From Solibacillus ferritrahens (GTDB lineage: Bacteria > Bacillota > Bacilli > Bacillales_A > Planococcaceae): DNA of 64,000 nt. The position numbers and the translations under genes are program-made. Position 1 is the stretch's first letter, and every line of letters starts with the position of its first letter. Location of the stretch: contig NZ_JAXCLE010000011.1 of the NCBI RefSeq assembly GCF_037027585.1, forward strand, positions 69,503 to 133,502, given 5' to 3'. Under the pieces are notes generated by a model, which worked only from the letters and a program-made list of their open reading frames with translations, ran no database searches and had not been told where the DNA came from. Below are positions 8,191 through 17,633 of this stretch, piece after piece.

Positions 8191-8946
8191 TTATAAAAGC
8201 AAATTTAAATACAAATCGATGATTTGCTCTCCGTAAAAGTACACGACAATCGAAGCAATTGCAATGGATGGTCCAAATGGAACCGGAGTTTTGCGCCCCT
8301 TACGTCGGACTTTTAAAATAACGATTCCAACAATCGTCCCAATAATAGACGCTAAAAATAATGTTAACAACGTATTGTAAGTTCCCAATACAAGACCGAT
8401 TAATAAAAATAGCTTTATATCTCCGCCACCCATCCCGCCTTTTGAAATGATGGCAATTAATAATAACAGCGAAAACCCTAGCACTGCCCCAACAATACTA
8501 TCCCACCAAGGCTCCAGTGGGGAAAGAATCCTTCCGACAATTAATAACGGCAGGAAAAATAGTAAAATTTTATCCGGAATGAGCATGTATGCAATATCCG
8601 AAACATTGATAATAACCAATAGAGAAATAAATAGGAGCGCTACTGCAAGTTCCCATGTAATACCAAGCTGCCATGTTGCAAATGCGAATAAAAGGCCTGT
8701 TACTAGCTCAGTAAATGCATAGATTGGAGATACTTTTACCCCGCATGTCCGACATTTCCCTCGTAAAAATACATAGGAAAAAACAGGTATGAGTTCAAAA
8801 GCGTGTAAACGGCGATTACAATTTACACAATGGGAAGGTGGTGTAACGATTGATTCCTTTTTCGGAATACGTAAACCTACTACGTTGTAAAAAGAACCGA
8901 AAACAAGTCCTAAAATCCCCGCAAAAATTGTATACATTATGTCCAT
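8191..8946 (-). CDS. pilD: Type IV prepilin peptidase / N-methyltransferase
   Basis: This 251-residue polytopic membrane aspartyl protease trims the leader of prepilins and methylates the new N-terminus. The N-terminal cytoplasmic loop has two CxxC pairs (CVNCNRR and CRTCG) that bind zinc in bifunctional PilD enzymes. The catalytic Asp is expected in NVSDIAYMLIPDK, and the second in the GGGDIKLF motif (GxGD type). It is the last gene of the minus-strand pil operon, 33 bp after pilO. It probably processes PilA and the divergent pseudopilins. ComC of the competence system is a paralogous alternative, but context favours PilD. Confidence 0.92.
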   Translation of the reverse strand: MDIMYTIFAGILGLVFGSFYNVVGLRIPKKESIVTPPSHCVNCNRRLHAFELIPVFSYVFLRGKCRTCGVKVSPIYAFTELVTGLLFAFATWQLGITWELAVALLFISLLVIINVSDIAYMLIPDKILLFFLPLLIVGRILSPLEPWWDSIVGAVLGFSLLLLIAIISKGGMGGGDIKLFLLIGLVLGTYNTLLTLFLASIIGTIVGIVILKVRRKGRKTPVPFGPSIAIASIVVYFYGEQIIDLYLNLLL

Positions 8947-8979
8947 GTTGAACGCTCCTTACTATTACCTGCTTAATTA

Positions 8980-9720
8980 TTATTCGTAGTAGAATGTTGT
9001 AATTTGAATGTTGGCTGTAACGATTTCGGATGCCTCTTCTGTAAATTGGTCTTCTTCACCTGGAAGTTCATAATCAATAAGATCCATTCGCATTACACGG
9101 TCTTTCTTTTCTATTTCTTCTATAAACTGCATCAAGCTAACATCATTTGGTGATGCCACATTTATATTGAATGTTATTAACTTTAATGAAGGTGGTAATG
9201 TTTCTACTGCTATTGTAGAAACAGGCAATTCTTCCGGTGCATCTGTATCTTCAACTTGTTCCACGGATTCAGTAGCTTCCGTTTCAATGGACTCTGTTTG
9301 TTCCACTGGTTCCGTAGCTTGTCCTTCTTCTGTTCCAGAGTTGGCCGTTGGATCCTGTAAGCCTGAGCTCGATACGAGAGCATCATAGTTGTTGAAATCG
9401 ATACTTTGAATACGAGAGCCTGTTAAGTATTCAATTTCCTCAATTGAAAGAATCAACGCATCGATTTCTCGGTTAGCCGGCACTTTCTTGCGTAGTACAA
9501 ATTCATTTGCACTTGTTTGAGATAGCTGTGTATGGTGAAATGCGATTGTTTCCTCCAATGTCGAAATTTCCGTTTTCAAACTGCTCATTTCACTATGGAT
9601 CGCCAGTTCCTCATCCTGTTTTGGTTTGACGACATAGTAATAAACAGCAAATAACAATGCCATCGCTAAAGCAATCACTAATAAAAGTGTCCCATTTTTA
9701 CTACTTGAGATGGAATTCAC
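8980..9720 (-). CDS. pilO: PilO-like type IV pilus assembly protein
   Basis: This 246-residue protein has a single N-terminal membrane helix (about residues 12-28), a coiled-coil stretch (about 35-65), a low-complexity Glu/Thr/Val/Pro-rich segment (about 125-170), and a C-terminal ferredoxin-like region. PilO pairs with PilN to form the inner-membrane alignment complex linking cytoplasmic PilM to the pilus. The start is a GTG overlapping the pilN stop by one base, indicating translational coupling. Sequence identity in this family is low, so the call rests on topology and gene order M-N-O. The acidic insert is unusual. Confidence 0.82.
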   Translation of the reverse strand: MNSISSSKNGTLLLVIALAMALLFAVYYYVVKPKQDEELAIHSEMSSLKTEISTLEETIAFHHTQLSQTSANEFVLRKKVPANREIDALILSIEEIEYLTGSRIQSIDFNNYDALVSSSGLQDPTANSGTEEGQATEPVEQTESIETEATESVEQVEDTDAPEELPVSTIAVETLPPSLKLITFNINVASPNDVSLMQFIEEIEKKDRVMRMDLIDYELPGEEDQFTEEASEIVTANIQITTFYYE

Positions 9721-10310
9721 TACTCGTCACCTCCAGCAGCTACATGTAATTGATTTACTAATAACATAAGCTCTACACTATACCGTGGTACTTCGCTAAA
9801 TTGCTGCTCTGCACTTAACTCTTCTCCGGAAGGATTTACATCAAAGTTTTGAATCGTGCCTAGCTGAACATCATTGAAGTACGGGCTTTTTTCAAGATTA
9901 CTCACATATGTTGAAATTGCATTTAACGTTTCAAAATCAACCGTCACTTGTACACCTGTTTCAGAAAATACATAAGCTCGCAAATATGTATTTAAAGGCA
10001 ATAAATTTCGTGTTTCCTTAATAACCGGAGAAACTGGGAATGATACTCTTTCCACAAAAGCTACTGATTCTTCTAATGAGCCTTTATTCATCGTTTCAAA
10101 TGAGGCGACTTCTGCACTCAATTGATCGCGCGTTAAAATTAATGAATCCCGCTCCGGTATTGCACTTGCGATTTCACTTTTCACACTGAAAAATGTCCAT
10201 GCCATAAGTCCAAGTGTTACCAAAGATAATATGCCAACCAAATAAAATGCGAAATTTAAACTAGCCTCGCCCTTTTCAATTTTGGGCATGAGGTTAATAT
10301 CTGGAATCAT
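9720..10310 (-). CDS. pilN: PilN-like type IV pilus assembly protein
   Basis: This 196-residue bitopic protein starts MIPDINLMPKIEKGEA. The N-terminal INLMP motif is diagnostic of PilN: it is the short cytoplasmic tail that docks into PilM. A membrane helix follows (about residues 20-42), then coiled coil and a ferredoxin-like extracellular domain. It works in the PilMNO alignment complex. It overlaps pilM by 4 bp (ATGA) and pilO by 1 bp, so these three genes are tightly coupled. Confidence 0.9.
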   Translation of the reverse strand: MIPDINLMPKIEKGEASLNFAFYLVGILSLVTLGLMAWTFFSVKSEIASAIPERDSLILTRDQLSAEVASFETMNKGSLEESVAFVERVSFPVSPVIKETRNLLPLNTYLRAYVFSETGVQVTVDFETLNAISTYVSNLEKSPYFNDVQLGTIQNFDVNPSGEELSAEQQFSEVPRYSVELMLLVNQLHVAAGGDE

Positions 10311-11284
10311 TCGTTAACCTCCTTTAGAGCAAGGCCTAACAATGTCGCATGCTTTGCTTTGCAGTTTGGAAAGTGCTCTTCTATAACAGCATCATCCACA
10401 ATACTTATCGGTGTCGGTAAATTGTCGCGTAACAGTGCCTCTATAAGATGAAGTAATGGATGATCTCCCATCACAATGATTTCATCGACAACTTTTTCCC
10501 CTTTGTGGAGCGAGAATTTAAAGAAGTTCATCATACGGTCGATTTCCAACACTTGGTCTGTAGTCGCTCTACGAAAATCATCCAAATCACCCGTATAATG
10601 AAACTCAACTTCATCGTTTTCAAGAATATCTTGCTCCCATTTATCCGGGTCTGTATCAACTGTCTGGAAACGTAAAAACTCGACCTCTCCATTTGAGAAA
10701 ATACAAATAGAAAATTCATTAATGGACCAATCAGTCACTAAATATGTACGATTTGAATCAATAAACTCAATATGCTCTAGCAAACGCAAATTACATAATG
10801 CTCGAATATCGGCTATTTGTGGATTTAAATGATTATCTAATAATAGACCAATCATTTTCCCAACTTCATCAGGAGGTGCAGCAAGCAACACCGCTTTCCC
10901 ATCGCCTTCCACTGAATCATGAACATCAATAAGCGGTTCCTGGAACGGCAAATGAATAGAGTTCCCGAGCTCCATCTGCACAAATTCCTTTAGTTTTTTG
11001 CCGCTTACATCTGCAGGATGCTCAAAAGTTTTTAATAATACAGACGTATCCGGTACGAGGAAACGGACATTTTGCTTCTTGCCACCCCAGTTCGGGATAT
11101 TTTCCTTTATTAATTCATATATCGCCATCTCGTCCATAATGGCGCCCTCGTGGACGGCATTTCTAGGTAATGGCGTTTCATAAATAACAGGTTGATCAAG
11201 TGTTGGCCCTTTGGAGACAAGTGCACGGATCACGTAGTCATTTAAGAGAATAGATGCATGTGATTTTCTTTTCATTGTAAACAT
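10307..11284 (-). CDS. pilM: PilM-like actin-fold pilus assembly ATPase
   Basis: This 325-residue soluble protein has no membrane segment. Gene position (pilM-pilN-pilO) and length fit PilM, the cytoplasmic FtsA/actin-like protein that binds ATP and the PilN tail. Parts of the fold are visible (SHASILLNDYVIRALV at the N-terminus; a glycine-bearing IIVMGDHPLLHLIEALL near the C-terminus), though the classical PilM signatures are weak. A strong site (GGGAGGG) precedes the ATG at 11284. Between pilA and pilM is a hairpin without a U run, so the two may be made from one transcript at different levels. Confidence 0.8.
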   Translation of the reverse strand: MFTMKRKSHASILLNDYVIRALVSKGPTLDQPVIYETPLPRNAVHEGAIMDEMAIYELIKENIPNWGGKKQNVRFLVPDTSVLLKTFEHPADVSGKKLKEFVQMELGNSIHLPFQEPLIDVHDSVEGDGKAVLLAAPPDEVGKMIGLLLDNHLNPQIADIRALCNLRLLEHIEFIDSNRTYLVTDWSINEFSICIFSNGEVEFLRFQTVDTDPDKWEQDILENDEVEFHYTGDLDDFRRATTDQVLEIDRMMNFFKFSLHKGEKVVDEIIVMGDHPLLHLIEALLRDNLPTPISIVDDAVIEEHFPNCKAKHATLLGLALKEVNE

Positions 11285-11372
11285 TTAGGGACCCTCCCCT
11301 TTATACTTTGCCTCTATTTTTAGGGCAAGCTCATCTTCAAAGCTATTATACTAGCGAAATCATCGCCCAATG

Positions 11373-11403
11373 GAACACCCAATCGTTGTTGGGTTGGGTG
11401 TTC
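11373..11403 (-). other. Intergenic hairpin between pilA and pilM
   Basis: A perfect 10-bp inverted repeat (11373-11382 with 11394-11403) with an 11-nt loop lies downstream of the pilin stop codon. Neither strand has a clear U tract, so it is not a standard terminator. It could be an RNA-stabilising or processing element setting pilin levels above those of downstream genes. Confidence 0.5.
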
Positions 11404-11415
11404 TTTGGGGGGTGA

Positions 11416-11853
11416 TTATTGCCCCATAACAGTGTTAAGTTCACTTTCACTGAATCCATCTTTAATTAAGTCATTAAAAGTATCTTTATTTCTCCCTTTA
11501 AAAGTAATACCACTATCCAATGTTACAGTTATAGCTGGATTAGCTGGAGTGTTAGCAAATGAAACTGTTCCTCCCGTAACTTTTTCGCTACTAAAATCAA
11601 CTTCATTTGTAGCACCACCATACTGACAAATATTATCCGTACCACAAGAACCATCTGCAAATGCAATTTTTGCTGAAGAAACTAAACCGGAAATATCAGC
11701 TAGCACTGCTTTATCGCGTTGATTATTAATAATATTTCCAATTGCAGGTATCGCAATGGCCGCTACAATACCTAAAATAACGATTACTGCTAAAAGCTCA
11801 ACTAAAGATAAACCCTTTTCATTTTTAATACGTTTTTTTAATACTTCAAACAT
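11416..11853 (-). CDS. pilA: Major type IV pilin
   Basis: This 145-residue class IVa prepilin has a basic 14-residue leader ending in Lys-Gly, then LSLVELLAVIVILGIV. Cleavage after Gly14 would leave Leu1 and the conserved Glu5 (Glu19 of the precursor), and Pro22 of the mature helix is present (AIP). The C-terminal domain has two cysteines (Cys70, Cys76) close together, able to form a small disulfide loop. It is the main pilus subunit candidate because it has a full pilin globular domain and sits inside the assembly operon. The ribosome site is strong (GAGGAGG), consistent with high expression. Confidence 0.95.
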   Translation of the reverse strand: MFEVLKKRIKNEKGLSLVELLAVIVILGIVAAIAIPAIGNIINNQRDKAVLADISGLVSSAKIAFADGSCGTDNICQYGGATNEVDFSSEKVTGGTVSFANTPANPAITVTLDSGITFKGRNKDTFNDLIKDGFSESELNTVMGQ

Positions 11854-11949
11854 ATTAAACCTCCTCTATATTTTATTGTATATTGTTTTTTGCACTGACG
11901 CTTTGTACCACTTTGATGCCTCCCTGCAAAACGCCCTATATTTTTTCAA

Positions 11950-13158
11950 TTACATATTCTCGTAAAGACTAAACATCGGTAAGAAAATTGCTGCTACGAT
12001 AATACCAACTGCACCTGCTAGTATGACAATCATTAAAGGTTCGATAAGAGACTTCAATGTATCTACTGTTCTCTCAACTTCCTCTTCATAAAAGTCAGCA
12101 ACTTTCTCAAGCATATAATCAAGTGACCCAGTGGATTCCCCTATTCTCGTCATACTCGTCACCATAGGCGGGAATATCCAGCTTTTTTCAAATGGTTCTG
12201 TTAATGTACTTCCTTTTTCAAGGCTAGCTCGAGCATCTAGTACTACTTTTCCTACAACAGGGTTACCGGAAACTTTTTGGGAAATTGTCAATGCCTGTAA
12301 AATTGGAACTGCACTGCTAAATAATGACGATAAATTACGCGTTAATCTCGCAATCGCTGTTTTTTGTAAAAGCTGTCCAAATATTGGCATCTTCAGAAGC
12401 ATATAATGTACAGTGTAATGAAATTGCTCATTGTTCCTGTATAGATATTGGAAAACCACCACACCTATGACAACAGCACCAACTGGCAACCACCAATATT
12501 GCCTTAACCATTCCCCTAACGCTACCGTTAATACTGTTAACATAGGAAGTTCTGCATCCATCGATTCAAACGATTCGACAAATGTTGGTACAATAAAAAT
12601 TAACATGAAAAACACGACTACCACGATTAATACTAATAACATTGCTGGATACGTTAATGTTGATTGCACTTTTTTCATTAATCGAAACGACTTTTCATAT
12701 GAATTTGCTAAACGTTCTAATGTGTCATCGATATTCCCCGTTGCTTCACCTGATTTCATCATATTGACGAATAGCTCAGGGAACACTTTTGGATGCTTTT
12801 GAACTGCATCCGAGAAGGGAATACCTGCTCGTACATCTTCTTCGACCTTCTCCAAAGCTTTCTTCAACGGCTTACTTGTCGCCTGTTTTGCTAAAATATT
12901 TGTTGCTTCAACGAGGGATACTCCGGCACGAATTAATGTGGCAAACTGACGGCAATAAATTACAAAATCCTGCGTTTTAATTTTTGCGCTTCCAAGGCTA
13001 ATATCCATGTGCAATATGCTTTTCGATTCTTCTATTTCACGAGGATTAATCCCCTTTTCCCGAAGCTTCGTAATTGCTGTGGCCTTATTTGTTGCATCAA
13101 TCGTTCCTTTTTGGGTGACTCCCATCTTTGTTCGCCCTACATATTTAAATACAGTCAA
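11950..13158 (-). CDS. pilC: Type IV pilus platform protein PilC/GspF
   Basis: This 402-residue polytopic protein has two repeated T2SF domains. The first includes DFVIYCRQFATLIRAGVSLVEA and the second ARLTRNLSSLFSSAVPILQAL, each followed by membrane helices (about 170-190, 220-240 and 375-395). PilC forms the inner-membrane platform that couples the PilB and PilT motors to the growing pilus. The N-terminal YVGRTKMGVTQKGTIDA region is typical of PilC. It overlaps pilT by 4 bp (ATGA at 13155-13158), indicating coupling. Confidence 0.95.
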   Translation of the reverse strand: MTVFKYVGRTKMGVTQKGTIDATNKATAITKLREKGINPREIEESKSILHMDISLGSAKIKTQDFVIYCRQFATLIRAGVSLVEATNILAKQATSKPLKKALEKVEEDVRAGIPFSDAVQKHPKVFPELFVNMMKSGEATGNIDDTLERLANSYEKSFRLMKKVQSTLTYPAMLLVLIVVVVFFMLIFIVPTFVESFESMDAELPMLTVLTVALGEWLRQYWWLPVGAVVIGVVVFQYLYRNNEQFHYTVHYMLLKMPIFGQLLQKTAIARLTRNLSSLFSSAVPILQALTISQKVSGNPVVGKVVLDARASLEKGSTLTEPFEKSWIFPPMVTSMTRIGESTGSLDYMLEKVADFYEEEVERTVDTLKSLIEPLMIVILAGAVGIIVAAIFLPMFSLYENM

Positions 13159-14198
13159 CTGTAATCACCTACATTCAAATAAGTACGCACTTCCTCCACC
13201 GAAACTTCACCGGAAGAAACCAGTGCCTGTATTGATGTTTCCAATGTGTGCATTCCTAGCGCACGGCTTGTTTGCATGACACTTGGTATTTGATGTATTT
13301 TTTCATTTCGTATTAAGTTTGTTACAGCCGGAACACTTACTAAAATTTCAGTTGCTACAACACGTCCTTCTTTATCTTTCCGAATGAACAGTCGCTGTGA
13401 AATAATTCCCTGTAATACATTCGCTAATTGGATACGAATTTGCCCTTGCTGATGTGGCGGAAAAACATCGATAATTCGGTCAATTGTCGTCGGTGCACTT
13501 GATGTATGAAGTGTTGCAAATACTAGGTGTCCTGTTTCCGCTGCAGTAATTGCTGTAGAAATTGTCTCTAAATCTCGCATCTCACCGACTAGAATAATAT
13601 CCGGATCTTGGCGAAGTGATGCACGCAATCCATTTGCGAACGAGGCTGTATCGACACCGATTTCCCTTTGATTAACCACTGACTTTTTATGAGAATGCAA
13701 ATATTCAATCGGATCTTCGAGTGTAATAATATGCTTCGATTTTGTTTCATTAATATAATCAATCATCGCCGCTAATGTAGTAGACTTCCCTGAGCCTGTT
13801 GGACCTGTTACTAAAATAAGCCCTTGAGGTTTTTCGGCTAAATCATACACTACTTTTGGCAAATTCAGCGATTCAATTGTAGGGATCTTGCTCGAAATTA
13901 AACGTGCTGCAATTACCCCTGCATTTCGTTGATGATACGTATTTACACGGAAACGACATAGGCCTTTTAAGGAATAGTTAAAATCCGTTTCGCCCTTCTC
14001 CTCAAATTCCGCCACTTTATAGTCTGGTAGAAGATCTTGTACCATTTCGTTAACCATTTCTTCCGTAACGATAATATCGCCATACTGCTTCAATTGACCG
14101 TTTACACGGTAGACGGGAGGAATTCCGATTGTTACATGTAAGTCAGACGCTTTTTCATCATATGCATGCTGCAATAAGTCTTGAATTTTTAGTGTCAT
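13155..14198 (-). CDS. pilT: Pilus retraction ATPase PilT
   Basis: This 347-residue hexameric ATPase has KASDLHVTIGIPPVYRVNG at the N-terminus, Walker A GPTGSGKST (about 132-140), an Asp/Glu box (TLEDPIEY), Walker B DIILVGEMRD (about 200-209), a His box, and a NLIRNEK stretch matching the retraction motif of PilT. It should power pilus disassembly, hence twitching or DNA uptake. I start it at the ATG at 14198, six bases after GAGGGG; the longer frame would overlap pilB. Both extension and retraction motors are therefore present, unlike ComG systems, which lack PilT. Confidence 0.95.
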   Translation of the reverse strand: MTLKIQDLLQHAYDEKASDLHVTIGIPPVYRVNGQLKQYGDIIVTEEMVNEMVQDLLPDYKVAEFEEKGETDFNYSLKGLCRFRVNTYHQRNAGVIAARLISSKIPTIESLNLPKVVYDLAEKPQGLILVTGPTGSGKSTTLAAMIDYINETKSKHIITLEDPIEYLHSHKKSVVNQREIGVDTASFANGLRASLRQDPDIILVGEMRDLETISTAITAAETGHLVFATLHTSSAPTTIDRIIDVFPPHQQGQIRIQLANVLQGIISQRLFIRKDKEGRVVATEILVSVPAVTNLIRNEKIHQIPSVMQTSRALGMHTLETSIQALVSSGEVSVEEVRTYLNVGDYS

Positions 14199-14211
14199 CT
14201 GCATCCCCTCA

Positions 14212-15876
14212 CTAGTCAATTGTTGCAACTCGCAATACCTCTTCAGTAGTTGTGACGCCATTTATAACTTTTTGCAGACCATCTTGCAACAATGTGTAGT
14301 AGCCTGCTTTTTTCATATAGTCCCCAATTTCATTCCCGCTTGCCCGATTCAGAATTAAATCCTTTAGCTCTCGATCAATCGGTAATAGTTCATGAATGGC
14401 AAGTCGTCCACGGTAACCGGTATTTCCACAAGCCGAACAGCCTCTACCTTTTCGTACCTTTTCAGCACTGAATCCATTATTTGCGAAGATTTCCTTTTCC
14501 CTGCTTGTAGGCTCAACTTCTCCACTACAATCTCGACAAATTTGACGTACAAGTCGCTGGGCTAAAATTCCCACAAGCGAAGACGAAATCAAGAATGGCT
14601 CGATGCCCATATCCTGCAGACGCGAAACAGATTCGATTGCACTATTTGTATGCAGTGTACTTAATACAAGATGACCTGTCAGTGAAGCACGAATCGAAAT
14701 CTGTGCTGTTTCTAAGTCCCGAATTTCCCCAATCATAATAATGTCCGGGTCTTGACGTAAAATCGAACGTAAACCTGCTGCAAATGTTAGCCCAACTTCT
14801 TCTTTCACCTGAATTTGATTTATGCCGTTTAGCTGATACTCGACCGGATCTTCCACCGTAATAATATTAACTTCCTCATCATTTAGATTTGAAAGTGCTG
14901 CATATAATGTAGAAGATTTGCCTGAACCAGTTGGGCCTGTTATTAGTACAATTCCGTTTGGTTTTTCAATCATCTTTTTGAACAAGATTTCATTTTTTCC
15001 AGTAAAACCTAGGTGTGCAATATCTGTTGCGGCATTGTTTACATCCAAAATACGCATAACAATTTTTTCACCGTATACAGTCGGCAATGTAGAAAGTCGA
15101 ATATCAATGCTTTTAAACTCGATATTAACTTTAATTCGGCCATCTTGTGGGATTCGATTTTCTGTAATATTAAGTCCACCTATAATTTTCATACGAGCGG
15201 TCATCATATTTTGCATATGTTTTGGCAGAGATCGCTCTGTTTTTAACACACCATCAACACGGTAGCGCACTTTAAATTCAGTTTCCTGAGGATCAAAGTG
15301 AATATCAGAAGCACGTTGAGCTACCCCATTGGCAATAATCTGATTGACTAGACGGACAATAGGCGAATCTTCATCAGTAATCTCCTGCTGGACTTCTATT
15401 GTATTTGCTGCCATTTCGGACAATGCTGCGTCCATCGAAGCCTGCAAATCATAGTATTTTGTAATTGTTCTGTATAAATCATCTTTTGCTGCTATACTAG
15501 TTTCGATTTGACAACCTGTCGCCATCCGGACTTCTTCTATCGCAAAATAATCCATTGGGTCTGACATCGCGATTAATAGCTTATTTCTATCGCGACGTAC
15601 CGGCATAATATTGGCACGCTTCGCCAATTCTCTTGGGACAAGCTGTAATAGTTCTGGGTCGATCGCATATTTATTTAATGTGATATGAGGAATACCTAAC
15701 TGGAACTCCAATACCTCAATCAGCTGCTGTTCGGTGAGCACGTTTTCTTTTATTAAAAAATCGCCTAGCTTTTCATCACGGCTTTTATTTTGTAGCGCAT
15801 AATTCAACTGCTGATCATTAATTACTCCAGCTTCTACCAATAAGTCCCCTAAACGTTTTCTCGCATTTGCCTTCAT
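14212..15876 (-). CDS. pilB: Pilus extension ATPase PilB/GspE
   Basis: This 554-residue ATPase has an N-terminal MshEN/GspII-type domain (residues 1-150; RKRLGDLLVEAGVINDQQL). The motor domain has Walker A GPTGSGKSS (314-322), the Asp box ITVEDPVEY, Walker B DIIMIGEIRD (378-387), and a tetracysteine zinc site (Cys447, Cys450, Cys480, Cys483). MshEN domains can bind c-di-GMP, so pilus extension may respond to that messenger; this is inference. It lies 17 bp after the VanW-like gene and 13 bp before pilT. Confidence 0.95.
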   Translation of the reverse strand: MKANARKRLGDLLVEAGVINDQQLNYALQNKSRDEKLGDFLIKENVLTEQQLIEVLEFQLGIPHITLNKYAIDPELLQLVPRELAKRANIMPVRRDRNKLLIAMSDPMDYFAIEEVRMATGCQIETSIAAKDDLYRTITKYYDLQASMDAALSEMAANTIEVQQEITDEDSPIVRLVNQIIANGVAQRASDIHFDPQETEFKVRYRVDGVLKTERSLPKHMQNMMTARMKIIGGLNITENRIPQDGRIKVNIEFKSIDIRLSTLPTVYGEKIVMRILDVNNAATDIAHLGFTGKNEILFKKMIEKPNGIVLITGPTGSGKSSTLYAALSNLNDEEVNIITVEDPVEYQLNGINQIQVKEEVGLTFAAGLRSILRQDPDIIMIGEIRDLETAQISIRASLTGHLVLSTLHTNSAIESVSRLQDMGIEPFLISSSLVGILAQRLVRQICRDCSGEVEPTSREKEIFANNGFSAEKVRKGRGCSACGNTGYRGRLAIHELLPIDRELKDLILNRASGNEIGDYMKKAGYYTLLQDGLQKVINGVTTTEEVLRVATID

Positions 15877-15893
15877 GTTGTTATCCTCCTATT

Positions 15894-17252
15894 CTACGGA
15901 GTTATTAAATTTCCACCTTTATCGTAATAGCTGCCTGGTGGAAGATTATCCTTTGACCCTTCTTCAATTCGTGATTCACTACTTAATTCATTTGAATTTG
16001 TGTTTTGCTGATTATTAATTGGTGAGTTTCCTCCACCTCCATCTTCATCTGGGAAGCCGTCACCATCTAAATCGATTGAATCATCTGTTGCGTTGTTCAC
16101 ATCAACTACTGAATCTTGTATTACCGGTTGCTGAGACGATTTAACAATGACACGGTTTACCGGTGGATAATAATCACGGCTCACAAGTTGCTGCTCTCCA
16201 TACACTGTTCGATAAACCGAAATACGTAATCCCTCTACACCATCTTGCAATTGCTCTGTTTGTCCAATTGCCAAGTCCTCCGAGTAGCGTGTAATTGTAC
16301 GTGGTTGAATTTCTTCATCGTTTGATACCGATACAGAAACCTCTATTTCCTTTGCAGGTGTATATACTTCTGTTTGCAGCTTTCCATCATTCATCGAAAG
16401 CTTTAATACAACCGGATTAGTGGATGTATTAATAAATTTTAAATCCTCGTTCGCTAAAACATCTACCTTTGCCTCTAACCCAGGCTTTAAATAGGAAGGG
16501 CGTTCATTTTGCGAATGACGTTCCAAAATTTCAGCATTAATATTAAGTGCAGCGTTATAAATATTTGATGCGATAAAATTAATCGCCTCACGGTTTGCAA
16601 GATTAATTGTTTCTCCTAAGTTCTCCAACATTGAAAATGGCATTTGCGGTTCGATTACAATGTCCTGCAATTCAAGGACAAGCTCATTCATACCCATCGC
16701 ACCTTCAGGTATAGTTTCAACCAACAGCGAAATACGATCTATTTCCAGTATCGAAAAATCATTTACAACAGCTTCAACTTCATTCGTTCTTAAATAGGAA
16801 GCATTCAACTGTACTTTTTCATAAGTTAAATCTGCGTCCCATGCAGAAATATTACTAATCTCATTTTTAACAATATCACTTGGAAGAATATTCAAAGGAA
16901 GATGAACTGCTGCCTCATCTGCCCAAAATGCATACCATGGTTTGCGGTAATTATCTTCAAAGCTATTAACTGTGGCTTCAATATCAAATTGCAAGGTGGG
17001 AGAACTGACTTCAATTGAAGTCCCTCCGCCTGTAACAATTAGGTTTTTGGTATACCAGTCATTTACAGCATTCTGTAATCCTGCTTTTAATTCATCGCCC
17101 TTTAAATCCCCTACTTCCATTCCACCAATTGTGGAACCCCCTGAATTACCAGTAGGGGTTGCATTGGAACTTGCTATAAAATGTGGTACCCAAATAGCTA
17201 GTAACGCTACTATTAACACAAGAAGTGCAATTGACCTAAAGACTATTTTCAT
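15894..17252 (-). CDS. VanW-like exported protein in the pil operon
   Basis: This 452-residue protein has an N-terminal membrane anchor or signal (about 5-25), then a large extracellular domain. The stretch ASNIYNAALNINAEILERHS and the following KPGLEAKVDVLANEDLKF resemble the core of VanW-family proteins, with a G5-like end (SRDYYPPVNRVIVK). The C-terminus is Gly/Ser/Asn-rich and probably disordered. It is the first gene of the pil operon, 17 bp before pilB. VanW proteins have no proven activity; wall-related roles are suggested. Here it may help pili cross the thick peptidoglycan, since no secretin gene is present. Confidence 0.78.
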   Translation of the reverse strand: MKIVFRSIALLVLIVALLAIWVPHFIASSNATPTGNSGGSTIGGMEVGDLKGDELKAGLQNAVNDWYTKNLIVTGGGTSIEVSSPTLQFDIEATVNSFEDNYRKPWYAFWADEAAVHLPLNILPSDIVKNEISNISAWDADLTYEKVQLNASYLRTNEVEAVVNDFSILEIDRISLLVETIPEGAMGMNELVLELQDIVIEPQMPFSMLENLGETINLANREAINFIASNIYNAALNINAEILERHSQNERPSYLKPGLEAKVDVLANEDLKFINTSTNPVVLKLSMNDGKLQTEVYTPAKEIEVSVSVSNDEEIQPRTITRYSEDLAIGQTEQLQDGVEGLRISVYRTVYGEQQLVSRDYYPPVNRVIVKSSQQPVIQDSVVDVNNATDDSIDLDGDGFPDEDGGGGNSPINNQQNTNSNELSSESRIEEGSKDNLPPGSYYDKGGNLITP

Positions 17253-17633
17253 ATATTCACCCCACTAAATTCCTTTTATATCAAATTCTATTAATTCTAA
17301 TTATTCGTAAACTATCAACTATACTATCTTTATTTCCTCAAATTAAGGTAATACTAAGCTTAAGTTACTAATTCCCCACCCTATTTCACTTAAAATGAGT
17401 AATAGTAATTAAATATATCCAAAAATATTTAAGTTTTACCATAATTAGACTTTATGTTATTATCTATCATAATACACAAACGATTACTTTTTGACTATAT
17501 ATTTTATAAAACTAGAAAAACTTTTTTATCTTTAATTCATTTTACCTAACAAAATCCGATAAAATAAGTTCTTTTTCGCTATTTTTCTACATTTTTCTTT
17601 AGATGTGTTTCTAAAACAAGGGGGGACTTTAAA
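17253..17633. promoter_or_regulatory. Divergent promoter region of the pilus locus
   Basis: This 381-bp AT-rich region separates the two divergent pilus units and has no credible gene. A plausible plus-strand promoter is TTTACC (17435-17440), 17 bp, TATTAT (17458-17463), giving a leader of about 170 nt. No clear minus-strand promoter stands out. I saw no c-di-GMP riboswitch consensus. Confidence 0.45.

Noticed and set aside
11854..11949. c-di-GMP riboswitch ahead of pilA
   Set aside because: The leader is short and lacks the GEMM motif core; only a strong ribosome site is found.
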